IMG/VR virus record: IMGVR_UViG_3300032331_001766 | Location: 49,081 to 113,080 of that record | Strand: one strand, 5' to 3' | Length of the DNA: 64,000 bases | Origin: a virus | In this document: in pieces, positions 26,242-34,498 of the stretch | How positions within the stretch are numbered: the first letter of the stretch is position 1 | How the letters are laid out: each line of letters opens with the position of its first letter | Position numbers and translations under genes: made by a program | The notes under the pieces: generated by a model | What the model was told of the DNA's origin: nothing | Databases searched by the model: none | Seen by the model: the letters and a program-made list of their open reading frames with translations, nothing else

Positions 26242-29200
26242 ATGGGAATGTTTTTAAAAGATTCTTCAGGAACATTTAGAAGTATTCCAAAAATATTTTT
26301 AAAAAACTCTGATGGCACATGGAGAGGTGTAGTTTCTGCCTACTTAAAAGATTCACTAGGAACATGGAGACTATTTTTTGGTGCAGAATACTTAAACCCT
26401 TCTGTGCTATTTGAGCCAGCTTTAGTATCAAATGACTCCATTGGTAGATTTAAGCAAGGCTCGACTTTAAGTTTAGATAGAGGTATATGGGACGGAAGCC
26501 CAACATCATATTCTTTAACAATTCAAGGTACTTTAGATAGTGGCGCTACCTGGACTGATTTTGCAACAGGATCTGGAACAAGTGTAACTTATCTTTTAAA
26601 TATAAGTGATGTGATGTATCCTTCATATTCATTTAGAGGTAAAGTAGTTGCAACAAATACTTATGGGTCTACAACTTTTTATACATTAATAACACCATCA
26701 ATATTAAGTTTGCAAATAAATGGAATCGTATCTTTACCAACTCAAAATGGAGCAACATTCTCTTGGACAGTAAATCCTTCAACTTCAGGATATAGAGCTT
26801 CCCAAAGAATAGAATTTTATTCAGTTTCAAATCCGTCGGTAACTCCAGTATATACATATAATGTTCCTACTAATTCAGCAAACTCTGCAGTAGTAAGCAA
26901 TGCAGCTCTTACTACATCAACACAATATAATGCTGTCATAAAAATTGTTTCTTTAGATAGCTCTAATACAGTTAACTTTAGCAGCGATATATTATTTACT
27001 ACAGCATCTTCTTTGGTAAATACAGTTGCTCCATCAATTACTGGAACAAAACAAGAGGGACAAACAGTCACAGCTAATCCAGGAACCTGGTCTGGAAATG
27101 GAACAATTACTTATGCATATCAATGGCAGTATGCAGTGCAAACTGCTGGATCTAATTATTCTTATTATGATATACCAGGAGCTACTGGAAGCACTTACTT
27201 TATACCTTATAACTATAATGAAACATATGTTGATAAGGGAATAAGGCTAAAGGTTACAGCAACTACAGTAGATACTCCAGGAGGAGTAATTGCTTATTCT
27301 CAAAGCTATGCAGTTGCAGATTTTGCAGTTCCAGTTGGAACAGATGATACAGTTACATTTTCACGAGATTCTTCCAGTAATTATAATTTTTCAATAACAA
27401 ATACAGGAACTTGGACTGGTACTCCAACATCTTATAGATACCAATGGTATACATACGAGTCAACATTTGGAGGAAACTATTCCTGGTTTCCAGTATCTGG
27501 AGCAACATCTAGTACATTTAATGCTTCAGGAGTAAAGTTATTTGAAATTATGCCAATTGTTTGGGCTTCAAATCCTGGAGGAGAAAGCGATACTGGATAC
27601 AGTTTAACTAATACAAATGGAACTAGACCTGCTGGTAACATAGGATCTATATCTGCAGCTGCAACACAGGTAGTAAAATATACCGCTCCAATCATTGGTT
27701 CTTTTTCTGTTACTGGTGGAGCTGGATCTATAACATATAGTTATTCCGTAACTGGAGATGATCCAACCAAAACATTAGCAATATCTTATTCTGGTGCAGC
27801 TACAGGTAGTTTTACTCCAGCAGCAAGCGGATCTACGCAGACTGGTCTGGCCGCAGGAACATATAACTTTGTTTTAACTGCAACAAACTCCGTAAGTGGA
27901 AATAGTTATTTTGTAACATCAACAGTTGCAAATATTATTGTAACAGCACCACTAACAGCTCCAGTAAATACTTTAGCCCCAGCAGTAACTCCAGTAACTG
28001 GAACAGCTGGAGTAACAACATACACTTCAACAACTGGAACATGGACTGGAAACCCAACACCAACTTATGCTTATCAATGGCAAACCAACGATCAAGGTTC
28101 TTTGTGGGTTTCTATATCTGGAGCAACTTCATCTACATATTCTCCAGCTAGTAATTATACTTCTGTATATAATAATACATTAAGGTGCAGAGTTACTGCA
28201 ACAAATAGCCAAGCTAGCGTTGCTGCATTTTCTAATGAAGTTGTAGTTAATACACCTCAATATACAGTTACATATGATTATCAATCAGCCACAGGAGGAA
28301 ATACAACAGCTTCTGCTACTGTAAATGCTGGTTCATCAACATCTCTTCCAACCCCAACTAGAACAAATTACACATTTGGTGGATGGTATACAGCAATTAC
28401 TGGTGGTACATTTATTGGAAACGGGGGATTTGCTTATACTCCAACAGCAAGCATTACTTTATATGCAAGATGGACAGCCATAAACTGGACAGTGAGTTGG
28501 GATGCAAATGGTGGAACCGTTAGCCCAACATCAAACACTGGAATACAGGGTTCAACAGTAACTGCGCCAACACCTACCCGTACAAACTTTACATTTTTAT
28601 ACTGGAGAGATTCTTTATCTGCAGTAAGCTATCTGTATCAGCTAAGCGCAGGCGGAACATGGACACAATCACAAACTATAACATTCTATGCTTGGTGGCA
28701 ACAAATTACATATGTTGTTACCTATAATGCTAACAGTGGAACCGTTAGCCCAGCATCTGCAACAGTAAATGCTGGATCTGCAACAACGCTTCCTACTCCA
28801 ACAAGATCTGGGTTTACATTTAATGGATGGTATACAGCAGCATCTGGGGGAACCTTAGTAGGAGCAGCAGGAGGATCCTATACACCAACTGCAGCAATTA
28901 CACTATATGCACAATGGACTGCAGTAGTAGTTAACTACACTATGACTTGGAGAGCAAATGGTGGTTCTAGCGGAGATCAAACAACAGGGCCGTTTGCATC
29001 AGGCAGTGCACATACTGCACCAAGCCCAGGAACAAGGGCTGGATACACATTTGCTGGTTACTACGACACAGCTTCTTTAGATTTTACAGTTGGGCCAATT
29101 GCATCTGGTGGAACTTATACTCCAACAGCTAATACCACACTACAGGCAAGATGGACTGCAATAGTTCCGAGCATTACTCAAATTGTTGTTTCTGGAAACG

Positions 29201-29523
29201 TAACTGCGGGAGTTACATGTGCAGTTACTGGGACAAATATGGGCTCTATACAGTATACATTTTATGCCAGAGATACAGGCACAAGCGCTTGGACTCAAAT
29301 TTCTGCTGGTACTGCAGCTCCATCTAGCGCAACATCTGCAAGCATTTCTACAACTGGTTCTGTAGGAACTTTGCCAGATCAATACTATGTTGATATGCAG
29401 CCATTTTTTGGAGCAAGATCTACATCTGGAGCTAATGGGGGAACTGGAACTGCTGGTACGCTAAGATCTACATCTGGAAGTCCAAAAAATAATCAATCAG
29501 GATCGGTAACGGTAAACTTCTAA
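26242..29523 (+). CDS. Large tail adhesin with Ig-like and Flg_new repeats
   Basis: A 1,093-residue, Thr/Ser/Gly/Ala-rich protein. The N-terminus has three short repeats of the form LKDSxGTWR (about residues 5-43), found at the start of some tail proteins as an attachment piece. Residues about 265-670 carry Ig-like repeats of the type GTWTGNPTPTYAYQWQ. Residues about 674-970 hold four Listeria-Bacteroides (Flg_new, InlB B-type) repeats such as GWYTAITGGTFIGNGG and ITLYARWTA. No signal peptide is present, so this is a virion part rather than a cell surface protein. The composition suits an extended adhesin that reaches host surface polymers. It follows the fibre gene without a gap. Confidence 0.78.
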   Translation: MGMFLKDSSGTFRSIPKIFLKNSDGTWRGVVSAYLKDSLGTWRLFFGAEYLNPSVLFEPALVSNDSIGRFKQGSTLSLDRGIWDGSPTSYSLTIQGTLDSGATWTDFATGSGTSVTYLLNISDVMYPSYSFRGKVVATNTYGSTTFYTLITPSILSLQINGIVSLPTQNGATFSWTVNPSTSGYRASQRIEFYSVSNPSVTPVYTYNVPTNSANSAVVSNAALTTSTQYNAVIKIVSLDSSNTVNFSSDILFTTASSLVNTVAPSITGTKQEGQTVTANPGTWSGNGTITYAYQWQYAVQTAGSNYSYYDIPGATGSTYFIPYNYNETYVDKGIRLKVTATTVDTPGGVIAYSQSYAVADFAVPVGTDDTVTFSRDSSSNYNFSITNTGTWTGTPTSYRYQWYTYESTFGGNYSWFPVSGATSSTFNASGVKLFEIMPIVWASNPGGESDTGYSLTNTNGTRPAGNIGSISAAATQVVKYTAPIIGSFSVTGGAGSITYSYSVTGDDPTKTLAISYSGAATGSFTPAASGSTQTGLAAGTYNFVLTATNSVSGNSYFVTSTVANIIVTAPLTAPVNTLAPAVTPVTGTAGVTTYTSTTGTWTGNPTPTYAYQWQTNDQGSLWVSISGATSSTYSPASNYTSVYNNTLRCRVTATNSQASVAAFSNEVVVNTPQYTVTYDYQSATGGNTTASATVNAGSSTSLPTPTRTNYTFGGWYTAITGGTFIGNGGFAYTPTASITLYARWTAINWTVSWDANGGTVSPTSNTGIQGSTVTAPTPTRTNFTFLYWRDSLSAVSYLYQLSAGGTWTQSQTITFYAWWQQITYVVTYNANSGTVSPASATVNAGSATTLPTPTRSGFTFNGWYTAASGGTLVGAAGGSYTPTAAITLYAQWTAVVVNYTMTWRANGGSSGDQTTGPFASGSAHTAPSPGTRAGYTFAGYYDTASLDFTVGPIASGGTYTPTANTTLQARWTAIVPSITQIVVSGNVTAGVTCAVTGTNMGSIQYTFYARDTGTSAWTQISAGTAAPSSATSASISTTGSVGTLPDQYYVDMQPFFGARSTSGANGGTGTAGTLRSTSGSPKNNQSGSVTVNF

Positions 29524-29714
29524 TGATAAATAATGATGTTAAAATAGATTTTATTAAACAACACCAGGGAGAGAACCTTGTCCAAATTTCTTTAATACAG
29601 GATCAAATAAAGTTTACTACAGACCAAGTATTAATAGATGAATATAATAATAAAATTAGTGATCTTCTAGCTCAAAATACCGCTCTAGAATCATTAAAAG
29701 AAACACTCATTTGA
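29523..29714 (+). CDS. Small coiled-coil protein 1
   Basis: A 63-residue protein, fully helical by pattern, with heptad-like spacing (VLIDEYNNKISDLLAQNTALESL). It starts in a TAATG overlap with the adhesin gene, so it is probably made with it. It is the first of three short coiled-coil proteins in a row (63, 70 and 59 residues). Function unknown; a small tail-tip clamp, chaperone or lysis partner are all possible. Confidence 0.6.
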   Translation: MINNDVKIDFIKQHQGENLVQISLIQDQIKFTTDQVLIDEYNNKISDLLAQNTALESLKETLI

Positions 29715-29717
29715 TGT

Positions 29718-29746
29718 TTGACCAGATCAAATACGAATGCTATAAT
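29718..29746 (+). promoter_or_regulatory. Strong promoter TTGACC-N17-TGC-TATAAT
   Basis: TTGACC (29718-29723) and TATAAT (29741-29746) with extended TGC (29738-29740), 17 bases apart. It is the closest match to a housekeeping promoter in the window, with AGGAGG at 29752-29757 ahead of the ATG at 29764. Confidence 0.8.
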
Positions 29747-29763
29747 ATGAAAGGAGGCAAAAA

Positions 29764-29976
29764 ATGACATATGAATTAACAACACAGGAAAAGACTGATA
29801 TACTTAATCAGCACCTTAGAAATCTAGAACTATCTATTTATAACCTAACGTTATCAATTCTAGAAGAAGAGGCAAAGTCTACTCCAGAAGCAGCAATTCT
29901 TTCATCATATAACTCTGATCTTTCAGATTTAAATGCAAAGAAGACAGCTTTACTTGACGAATTAGCGTCTCTTTAA
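29764..29976 (+). CDS. Small coiled-coil protein 2
   Basis: A 70-residue, mostly helical, acidic protein (TTQEKTDILNQHLRNLELS, LNAKKTALLDELASL). It has the best Shine-Dalgarno sequence and promoter in the region, which implies high expression. Similar in length and helical pattern to its two neighbours, but the residues are not clearly homologous. No known family recognised. Confidence 0.65.
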   Translation: MTYELTTQEKTDILNQHLRNLELSIYNLTLSILEEEAKSTPEAAILSSYNSDLSDLNAKKTALLDELASL

Positions 29977-29991
29977 AGAATAGGATATATT

Positions 29992-30171
29992 ATGGATAAA
30001 GCGGAATTAGTAATTACCGCCTTACAACAGCGTATTGGTGAATTGGTATCAAGTTATGAAACTCAGGTTGCAATATTACGTGCAGAGGTTACTCAACTTC
30101 TTGAAAGAGAAAAGGCTAAAGATGAAGCTGTTCAAGAGTACTCAGACTCACTTAATAACCTCACCAACTAA
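29992..30171 (+). CDS. Small coiled-coil protein 3
   Basis: A 59-residue helical protein (MDKAELVITALQQRIGELV then EVTQLLEREKAKDEAVQEY). Heptad spacing of Leu and Ile gives a two-stranded coiled coil by eye. AGGATAT lies upstream of the ATG. It overlaps the following gene by about 50 bases in another frame. Proteins of this type occur near tail genes of actinobacteriophages; function unknown. Confidence 0.65.
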   Translation: MDKAELVITALQQRIGELVSSYETQVAILRAEVTQLLEREKAKDEAVQEYSDSLNNLTN

Positions 30172-30517
30172 TTTCCCATCAGGCCTTGCTGTTAAAACAG
30201 ACAAGGGTACTTATTGGATTAAAGACGGAAAAAGATTTAAGTTGATCTCTGATAGAGCAACAAAGTCATGGTCTTTCCCAACCGTTAATGCAACCGAGTC
30301 CGCTATATCTTCAATGAAGATCGCAGGCAAGCTTGGATTTAGGGACGGGACCTTGATAAAGAATATAGCAGATGGTAAACTATATTTGATATCACAGAAT
30401 AAAAGAAGGCACATAATAGACCCAGATACATTTGAAAAATATGGATTAGATAGATCTAATATAATAGAAGTAAGCGAGTCTGAAGCCAATATGCACGAAC
30501 TAGGAGAAAATTTATAA
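30122..30517 (+). CDS. Beta-repeat protein of unknown function
   Basis: From the ATG at 30122, which has GAGAAAAGG upstream, the protein has 131 residues. The core (TDKGTYWIKDGKRFKLISD, ATKSWSFPTVNATESAI, LGFRDGTLIKNIADGKLYLIS, KRRHIIDPDTFEKYG) is a pair of short beta-motifs of the type KxLISxGxKRxIxDxxTFxxxG, found as repeats in secreted proteins of Gram-positive bacteria and in tail proteins. It may bind cell-wall polymers. An earlier start at 30035 is possible but would lie entirely inside the coiled-coil gene. Ends one base into the next ATG. Confidence 0.6.
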   Translation: MKLFKSTQTHLITSPTNFPSGLAVKTDKGTYWIKDGKRFKLISDRATKSWSFPTVNATESAISSMKIAGKLGFRDGTLIKNIADGKLYLISQNKRRHIIDPDTFEKYGLDRSNIIEVSESEANMHELGENL

Positions 30518-30945
30518 TGCCATTAGATCCATTTAAACCAATTACATTTAATGAGGGTGAACCTTTAGATCCCAACAAATTAAATGATATGCAAAAGAAT
30601 ACTAATGTGGCATATCAGGCATCAAATGTTGTATATAATTCAACATTAAATGCTCAGTCAAATCCTATTGTTCCAGTAATTAAAAGCGGTAACTTACAGT
30701 TTGGCAAGATGGCTGCTAAAGAAATTAAAACTTTAACACTCCCAAGCGACCTCCTTGTAGCAGGACTACCGACCCCACAGGTCGTTGCTTCATTTAGAAG
30801 CAAAGGTGCAAAAGATCAAATTGTAACAGTTAGTGTTCATGAAATTTCAACAAACCCATCAATCACAGTATATACAAGCACCGAAATAAGTAACTGCCTT
30901 GTTGACTGGATTGCAGTTACATACAAAGAAATAACTACTTCGTAG
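30517..30945 (+). CDS. Putative tail-associated protein
   Basis: A 142-residue protein. The N-terminus (FKPITFNEGEPLDPNKLNDMQKNTNVAYQASN) resembles the segment by which fibre or head-fibre proteins attach to virions, and the second half is a beta domain (AAKEIKTLTLP, SFRSKGAKDQIVTVSVHEIS). It is the last gene of the structural block and lies just before the promoter and terminator that separate it from replication genes. Likely a small structural protein; no family recognised. Confidence 0.55.
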   Translation: MPLDPFKPITFNEGEPLDPNKLNDMQKNTNVAYQASNVVYNSTLNAQSNPIVPVIKSGNLQFGKMAAKEIKTLTLPSDLLVAGLPTPQVVASFRSKGAKDQIVTVSVHEISTNPSITVYTSTEISNCLVDWIAVTYKEITTS

Positions 30946-30973
30946 TTGACAGCATAACTCAATATGTTACACT
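30946..30973 (+). promoter_or_regulatory. Promoter TTGACA-N16-TGT-TACACT
   Basis: A perfect -35 TTGACA (30946-30951) and an extended -10 TGT-TACACT (30965-30973). It faces the replication genes but sits upstream of a terminator-like hairpin. Confidence 0.65.
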
Positions 30974-30984
30974 TAGGGTGTAAC
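30966..30984. promoter_or_regulatory. Operator-like palindrome over the -10
   Basis: GTTACAC (30966-30972) and GTGTAAC (30978-30984) form a perfect seven-base inverted repeat with a five-base centre. It covers the -10 and the expected start site, as a repressor operator would. Confidence 0.6.
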
Positions 30985-30987
30985 ATC

Positions 30988-31012
30988 AAAGTCACGCACC
31001 CGTGACTTTTTT
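30988..31012 (+). terminator. Rho-independent terminator / attenuator
   Basis: AAAGTCACG (30988-30996) pairs with CGTGACTTT (31001-31009) around CACC, ending in six U residues. It ends the structural transcript and may attenuate the promoter just upstream. Confidence 0.9.
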
Positions 31013-31029
31013 CGTATAAAGGTATATAA

Positions 31030-31839
31030 ATGTCTAACGATTTAAAATGGATGATATCATCTGATCAGCAGTTCCCATATCAAGACGACAAAGCAATTGA
31101 GCTTTGGTTCAAGGTTATGAAGTGGTTTAAGCCAGATGTGGTTGATTACGCTGGAGATACAGACGATCAGGCATGCTACAGTAAGTACACAGAGGGACGC
31201 TCTGCAGAATTTTTAAAATTGCACAAGGATGAGAATGGACAACAGATTGTTCCACTTATGCAGCACGAAGCAAAGCTTGCAAGAGATTTTTATGCAAAGA
31301 CAAGAAAGATTGCTGGCAAAGACGCTCAGCTGTTTTCTGCTTTAGGAAATCACGACATCAGAGTATTTGATTATATTGATGCCAAGCTTCCAGATTATAT
31401 TAATGCGGTAACGCCAGAAACTTTATGGAGCCTAGACTCATTGGGCTACGAGTATATCTATTACAATGAACTACCTAAGCGCAGATTTGGAGACATGCAT
31501 ATTCATCATGGTGTTGCTATTTCTCAAAATGCTGGAGAGTCTGTTAAGAAAGACATCGACAACTTCGGGGTTTCTTTAATTAGAGGACACTCGCACAGAG
31601 CTGGAGTTATGTATCAGACTTATGAACTTCGCAATAACGGTAAGGGTGAAATTCTTCGTGGCTATGAGCTTGGACATATGTGTGATGAGAAGAGTGATGG
31701 AATGAAATACTCAACTACACACAACTGGCAGAAGGCTTTTGCTATTGCTCATATTGTAAATGACTATCCACACATGCAGTTAATTCATATTAACCAAGAT
31801 TACTCATGTGTTGTCGACGGGAAAACATTTACTTTATGA
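31030..31839 (+). CDS. Calcineurin-like metallophosphoesterase
   Basis: A 269-residue protein with the metallophosphoesterase motifs in order: YAGDTDD (GD motif), LGNHD (GNHD motif) and IRGHSHRAG (GHxH motif), with a further HHG before it. The first motif, normally DxH, reads SSDQQ, with Gln in place of His. Such enzymes split phosphomono- or diesters with two metal ions; in phages they may act on DNA ends, nucleotides or tRNA. It is the first gene of the replication block, after a terminator-like hairpin. Substrate unknown. Confidence 0.88.
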   Translation: MSNDLKWMISSDQQFPYQDDKAIELWFKVMKWFKPDVVDYAGDTDDQACYSKYTEGRSAEFLKLHKDENGQQIVPLMQHEAKLARDFYAKTRKIAGKDAQLFSALGNHDIRVFDYIDAKLPDYINAVTPETLWSLDSLGYEYIYYNELPKRRFGDMHIHHGVAISQNAGESVKKDIDNFGVSLIRGHSHRAGVMYQTYELRNNGKGEILRGYELGHMCDEKSDGMKYSTTHNWQKAFAIAHIVNDYPHMQLIHINQDYSCVVDGKTFTL

Positions 31840-32024
31840 TGACCTGCGGTAGATGTAATGGTAGGGTTTTTATAGATAGAGTATTTTCTCAAAAACTACA
31901 TATGGAATTGTTTTGCGTAATGTGCGGAAAACGATGGATGATTAATAAAGAAACGAATGCGCTGGCAAAATGTCTAGATCAAAAGGAAAGTCTACACGCA
32001 AAAAGTTTCTCTATTTCTTCTTAA
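31836..32024 (+). CDS. Small zinc-ribbon protein
   Basis: A 62-residue protein with two CxxC knuckles (TCGRC at the N-terminus, FCVMC about 25 residues later), a standard zinc ribbon. The ATG overlaps the phosphoesterase stop (ATGA). Basic and Lys-rich after the ribbon. It may bind nucleic acid or a host protein. It overlaps the next gene by 55 bases in another frame. Confidence 0.65.
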   Translation: MMTCGRCNGRVFIDRVFSQKLHMELFCVMCGKRWMINKETNALAKCLDQKESLHAKSFSISS

Positions 32025-32452
32025 ATAAGAAGTTGCATAAGGTGCTTAGGGCATCTCGTGCAAAAGATGAGATTATTGCTTGGTGTTATCCAGATAAGAA
32101 AAGAGTTCTATATTCTTATTCTCAGGTTAATAAGCACATGGAAAATGCATACTCAATGGTGCAGGTTGGAAAGATCTTAAATAAACATAAGATTACAATT
32201 GAGGATTATATCTTAGACGGCAAAATTAAAGAGCCACAAAGATTATATCCAATAGGAAATCCAGAAAGCACATGGTCTAAGTATATGTTTAGTGAAGCAG
32301 ATATATTTGATCTTCACCAATTTATATTAGACTCAGGGTATGCCTCTGAGATGCCATCAAAAAATGAATTATCAGCTATTCTCAAAAACAATTTAATACT
32401 GTATACTAAGACCGAAGAGGGCAAGTTTGTCCCAGTATGGAAGGCGGAGTAA
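31970..32452 (+). CDS. Putative DNA-binding protein
   Basis: A 160-residue basic protein. The N-terminus is Lys/Arg-rich (MSRSKGKSTRKKFLYFFLNKK). Residues about 60-85 (ENAYSMVQVGKILNKHKITIEDYILDG) look like a MerR/excisionase-type helix-turn-helix, followed by a KYMFSEADIFDLHQFI helix. This layout is common among phage DNA-binding proteins encoded before the replicative helicase. It ends in a TAATG overlap with the next gene. The HTH call is by eye. Confidence 0.55.
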   Translation: MSRSKGKSTRKKFLYFFLNKKLHKVLRASRAKDEIIAWCYPDKKRVLYSYSQVNKHMENAYSMVQVGKILNKHKITIEDYILDGKIKEPQRLYPIGNPESTWSKYMFSEADIFDLHQFILDSGYASEMPSKNELSAILKNNLILYTKTEEGKFVPVWKAE

Positions 32453-32658
32453 TGTCAGAGACCAAGGTAAAGGTGGACTTGTCGTTCACACGCAATTTAG
32501 GAAACTATGAAAGTATCAAGATAGGTATTGGAGTAGAAGATACAATTCGTCAAGGCGAAAATGTAGATACCGCAACTGAAAGAGTATATAAGTTTGTTGA
32601 AGATAAGCTTATTGAAAAAACTCGTGAGGTAGAGGAAGAGCTAAAGCGTGGCAAATGA
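32452..32658 (+). CDS. Small conserved phage protein
   Basis: From the ATG at 32452 (TAATG overlap) the protein has 68 residues: FTRNLGNYESIKIGIGVEDT then ATERVYKFVEDKLIEKTREVE. This one-sheet, one-helix pattern recurs in actinobacteriophages next to helicase and primase genes, where its function is not known. It overlaps the next gene by 11 bases. Confidence 0.65.
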   Translation: MSETKVKVDLSFTRNLGNYESIKIGIGVEDTIRQGENVDTATERVYKFVEDKLIEKTREVEEELKRGK

Positions 32659-32971
32659 GAAAGAGCCATATGTACTAATTGGGCTGTACGAAACTTTGTA
32701 TAAAGAGAAGTATGGCAAGAAGCCTACCATGAATAAGTTTCGTGAAAAGTGGGCCATGAAGGATGTCATAGATAGCGTAGGCCTTGACCGAGCTAAAGAG
32801 ATTTTGATATACTACTTTACTCTTACTAAAGGCGGACACCCATTGCAGTTCTTTTTCTACAATTTTGATAGACTAAATACTGCAATTATGGAAGTTGAAA
32901 AGGATAAAGAAAGACGTCGTTTGTTGCTAGAAGAAACGAAAAATATGGTTCAAAGAGGCGGAATAGAATGA
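32648..32971 (+). CDS. Helicase-operon hypothetical protein
   Basis: A 107-residue, helical, basic protein with a GTG start. It contains LYETLYKEKYGKKPTMNKFREKW and ILIYYFTLTKGGHPLQFFFYNFDRL. The size, helicity and place directly before a DnaB-type helicase with an ATGA overlap suggest a helicase loader or other replication partner, but this is inference only. Confidence 0.55.
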   Translation: MANEKEPYVLIGLYETLYKEKYGKKPTMNKFREKWAMKDVIDSVGLDRAKEILIYYFTLTKGGHPLQFFFYNFDRLNTAIMEVEKDKERRRLLLEETKNMVQRGGIE

Positions 32972-34215
32972 ACACAGAAGCAACACTAATCTCAGCAGTG
33001 TGTAAGAATAAAGACATAAGTACTCTACTTGCTGATAACGTAGATGATCTATTTACCTCTCACAAAGATATCTGGGAAGGCTTAAAGTCATATTACTATA
33101 AATTTAAAGCAGTGCCAGAAGCGGGAGTGCTACTTGAGAAGTTTAAAGATTTTGAGATTGATACTAATGTAAAAGCTGAAACTGGATATTATTTAGATAA
33201 GCTTAAGAATGAATATCTTTCTAATAGACTTAAGAATATTATTATTAAAAGCGGTTCAATGCTTAAAGAAGATGCCGCATCAAGAGTTTTATCAGAAATG
33301 CAAGCACAGCTAGCTTCTCTTAGTAAGTTTACAAGTAATGTTCGTGATTTAGATATTACAGATGCAGACAATGCCATTAAACATTTTGAAGCAACAAAGG
33401 TTCGTTCTGTTGAAATGGGCGGATCTCCTGGAATTAAAACTGGGTTTGAAGCAATTGATTTAGCATATCCAACAGGAATGGCTCCAGGACATTTAATTGT
33501 TGCTATTGGTTGGCCAGGCCGTGGTAAGACATGGTTTACATCCTATCTTGCATGCAAAGCATGGGAGCAAGGATTTAAGCCTATGATCGTATCACTTGAA
33601 ATGTCGCCAGAAAATATGCGTGACCGTATCTATACTATGTTGGGTTCTGGTTTATTTAAAGCTAGCGAATTAGCAACTGGAGATATTAATATTGATGATT
33701 TTAGATCATGGTCTAATAAGAAGTTTGAAAACAAAAATGGCTTTGTCCTTGTATCAAATGAGGGAATGGCAGAAGTTACACCAGCAACTATTCAAGGAAA
33801 GATTGACCAGCATAAGCCAGATCTAGTTATTCTTGATTATCATCAGCTATTTTCAGATAACAAAAAGAGCATGGGTGCTACAGAGCGTAACATGAATATC
33901 TCTCGTGAGTTCAAGATGCTTGCTATGACAAACAATATTCCAGTTATTGATATTACTGCAGCAACCATGGATGACGTTTCAGATCAAGACAACCCTCCGA
34001 TGCTTTCTCAGGTGGCATGGTCTAAGGCCATTGAGTATGATGCTGATATGGCTATCGCTATTCATAAGTACACTGGCACTCAAATGATTGAAGTTGTTTC
34101 AAGAAAGAATAGACATGGACAAGAGTTTGGGATGTATCTAGACTGGGATATCAATCGTGGTATCGTCAAAGAGATTTATGAAAATCCTTTTGCGAATGAC
34201 GCACAAAAGAATTAA
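32968..34215 (+). CDS. DnaB-type replicative helicase
   Basis: A 415-residue RecA-fold helicase. The Walker A motif is GWPGRGKT (about residues 181-188), preceded by GIKTGFEAIDLAYPTGMAPG, and Walker B is VILDYHQLF. SREFKMLAMTNNIPVI and the SRKNRHG arginine-finger region complete the DnaB C-terminal domain. The N-terminal 140 residues are helical, shorter than bacterial DnaB. It unwinds DNA at the phage fork together with the primase encoded downstream. It is translationally coupled to the gene before and overlaps the one after. Confidence 0.92.
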   Translation: MNTEATLISAVCKNKDISTLLADNVDDLFTSHKDIWEGLKSYYYKFKAVPEAGVLLEKFKDFEIDTNVKAETGYYLDKLKNEYLSNRLKNIIIKSGSMLKEDAASRVLSEMQAQLASLSKFTSNVRDLDITDADNAIKHFEATKVRSVEMGGSPGIKTGFEAIDLAYPTGMAPGHLIVAIGWPGRGKTWFTSYLACKAWEQGFKPMIVSLEMSPENMRDRIYTMLGSGLFKASELATGDINIDDFRSWSNKKFENKNGFVLVSNEGMAEVTPATIQGKIDQHKPDLVILDYHQLFSDNKKSMGATERNMNISREFKMLAMTNNIPVIDITAATMDDVSDQDNPPMLSQVAWSKAIEYDADMAIAIHKYTGTQMIEVVSRKNRHGQEFGMYLDWDINRGIVKEIYENPFANDAQKN

Positions 34216-34498
34216 AAGATTTCAAATCGATGTTGAGTTTGGGGATAACGCACAGTTAATAAGCTTAAGGCCTCAGTATGAAAATTTATTAATACATGAT
34301 ATGAGGTCTAAGGGATACGTCAGGGTACTTGACATAGACCCAGCTTTTTCGGTAGAATTCACAGGTGAAACATGGAAGTTCTTAATGACTCTCCATGGCG
34401 TATACGTAGGAAAGAAGAAGGCATGGCAATCAGAGGGCATAATACAAAGCAGGTTGATACCACGCAATATTCCCCAGCGCACATTAAGTCAATATTAA
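34196..34498 (+). CDS. Replication-block hypothetical protein
   Basis: A 100-residue protein (from the ATG at 34196, which overlaps the helicase gene) with a small alpha/beta pattern: KRFQIDVEFGDNAQLIS, then RVLDIDPAFSVEFTGETWKF and a basic end. I do not recognise a family. It is wedged between helicase and primase and overlaps the primase N-terminus by 76 bases, so a role at the fork is plausible. An earlier start at 34157 is possible. Confidence 0.5.
   Translation: MTHKRIKRFQIDVEFGDNAQLISLRPQYENLLIHDMRSKGYVRVLDIDPAFSVEFTGETWKFLMTLHGVYVGKKKAWQSEGIIQSRLIPRNIPQRTLSQY

Noticed and set aside
29140-29382. Cys-rich minus-strand frame of 80 codons in the adhesin gene
   Set aside because: The Cys codons are the complement of GCA/ACA-rich repeats; there is no start signal and no homologue pattern.
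29977-31029. Search for an integrase, attachment site or repressor at the structural/replication border
   Set aside because: Only small coiled-coil and structural proteins, a promoter and a terminator are present; no recombinase motif was seen anywhere in the window.
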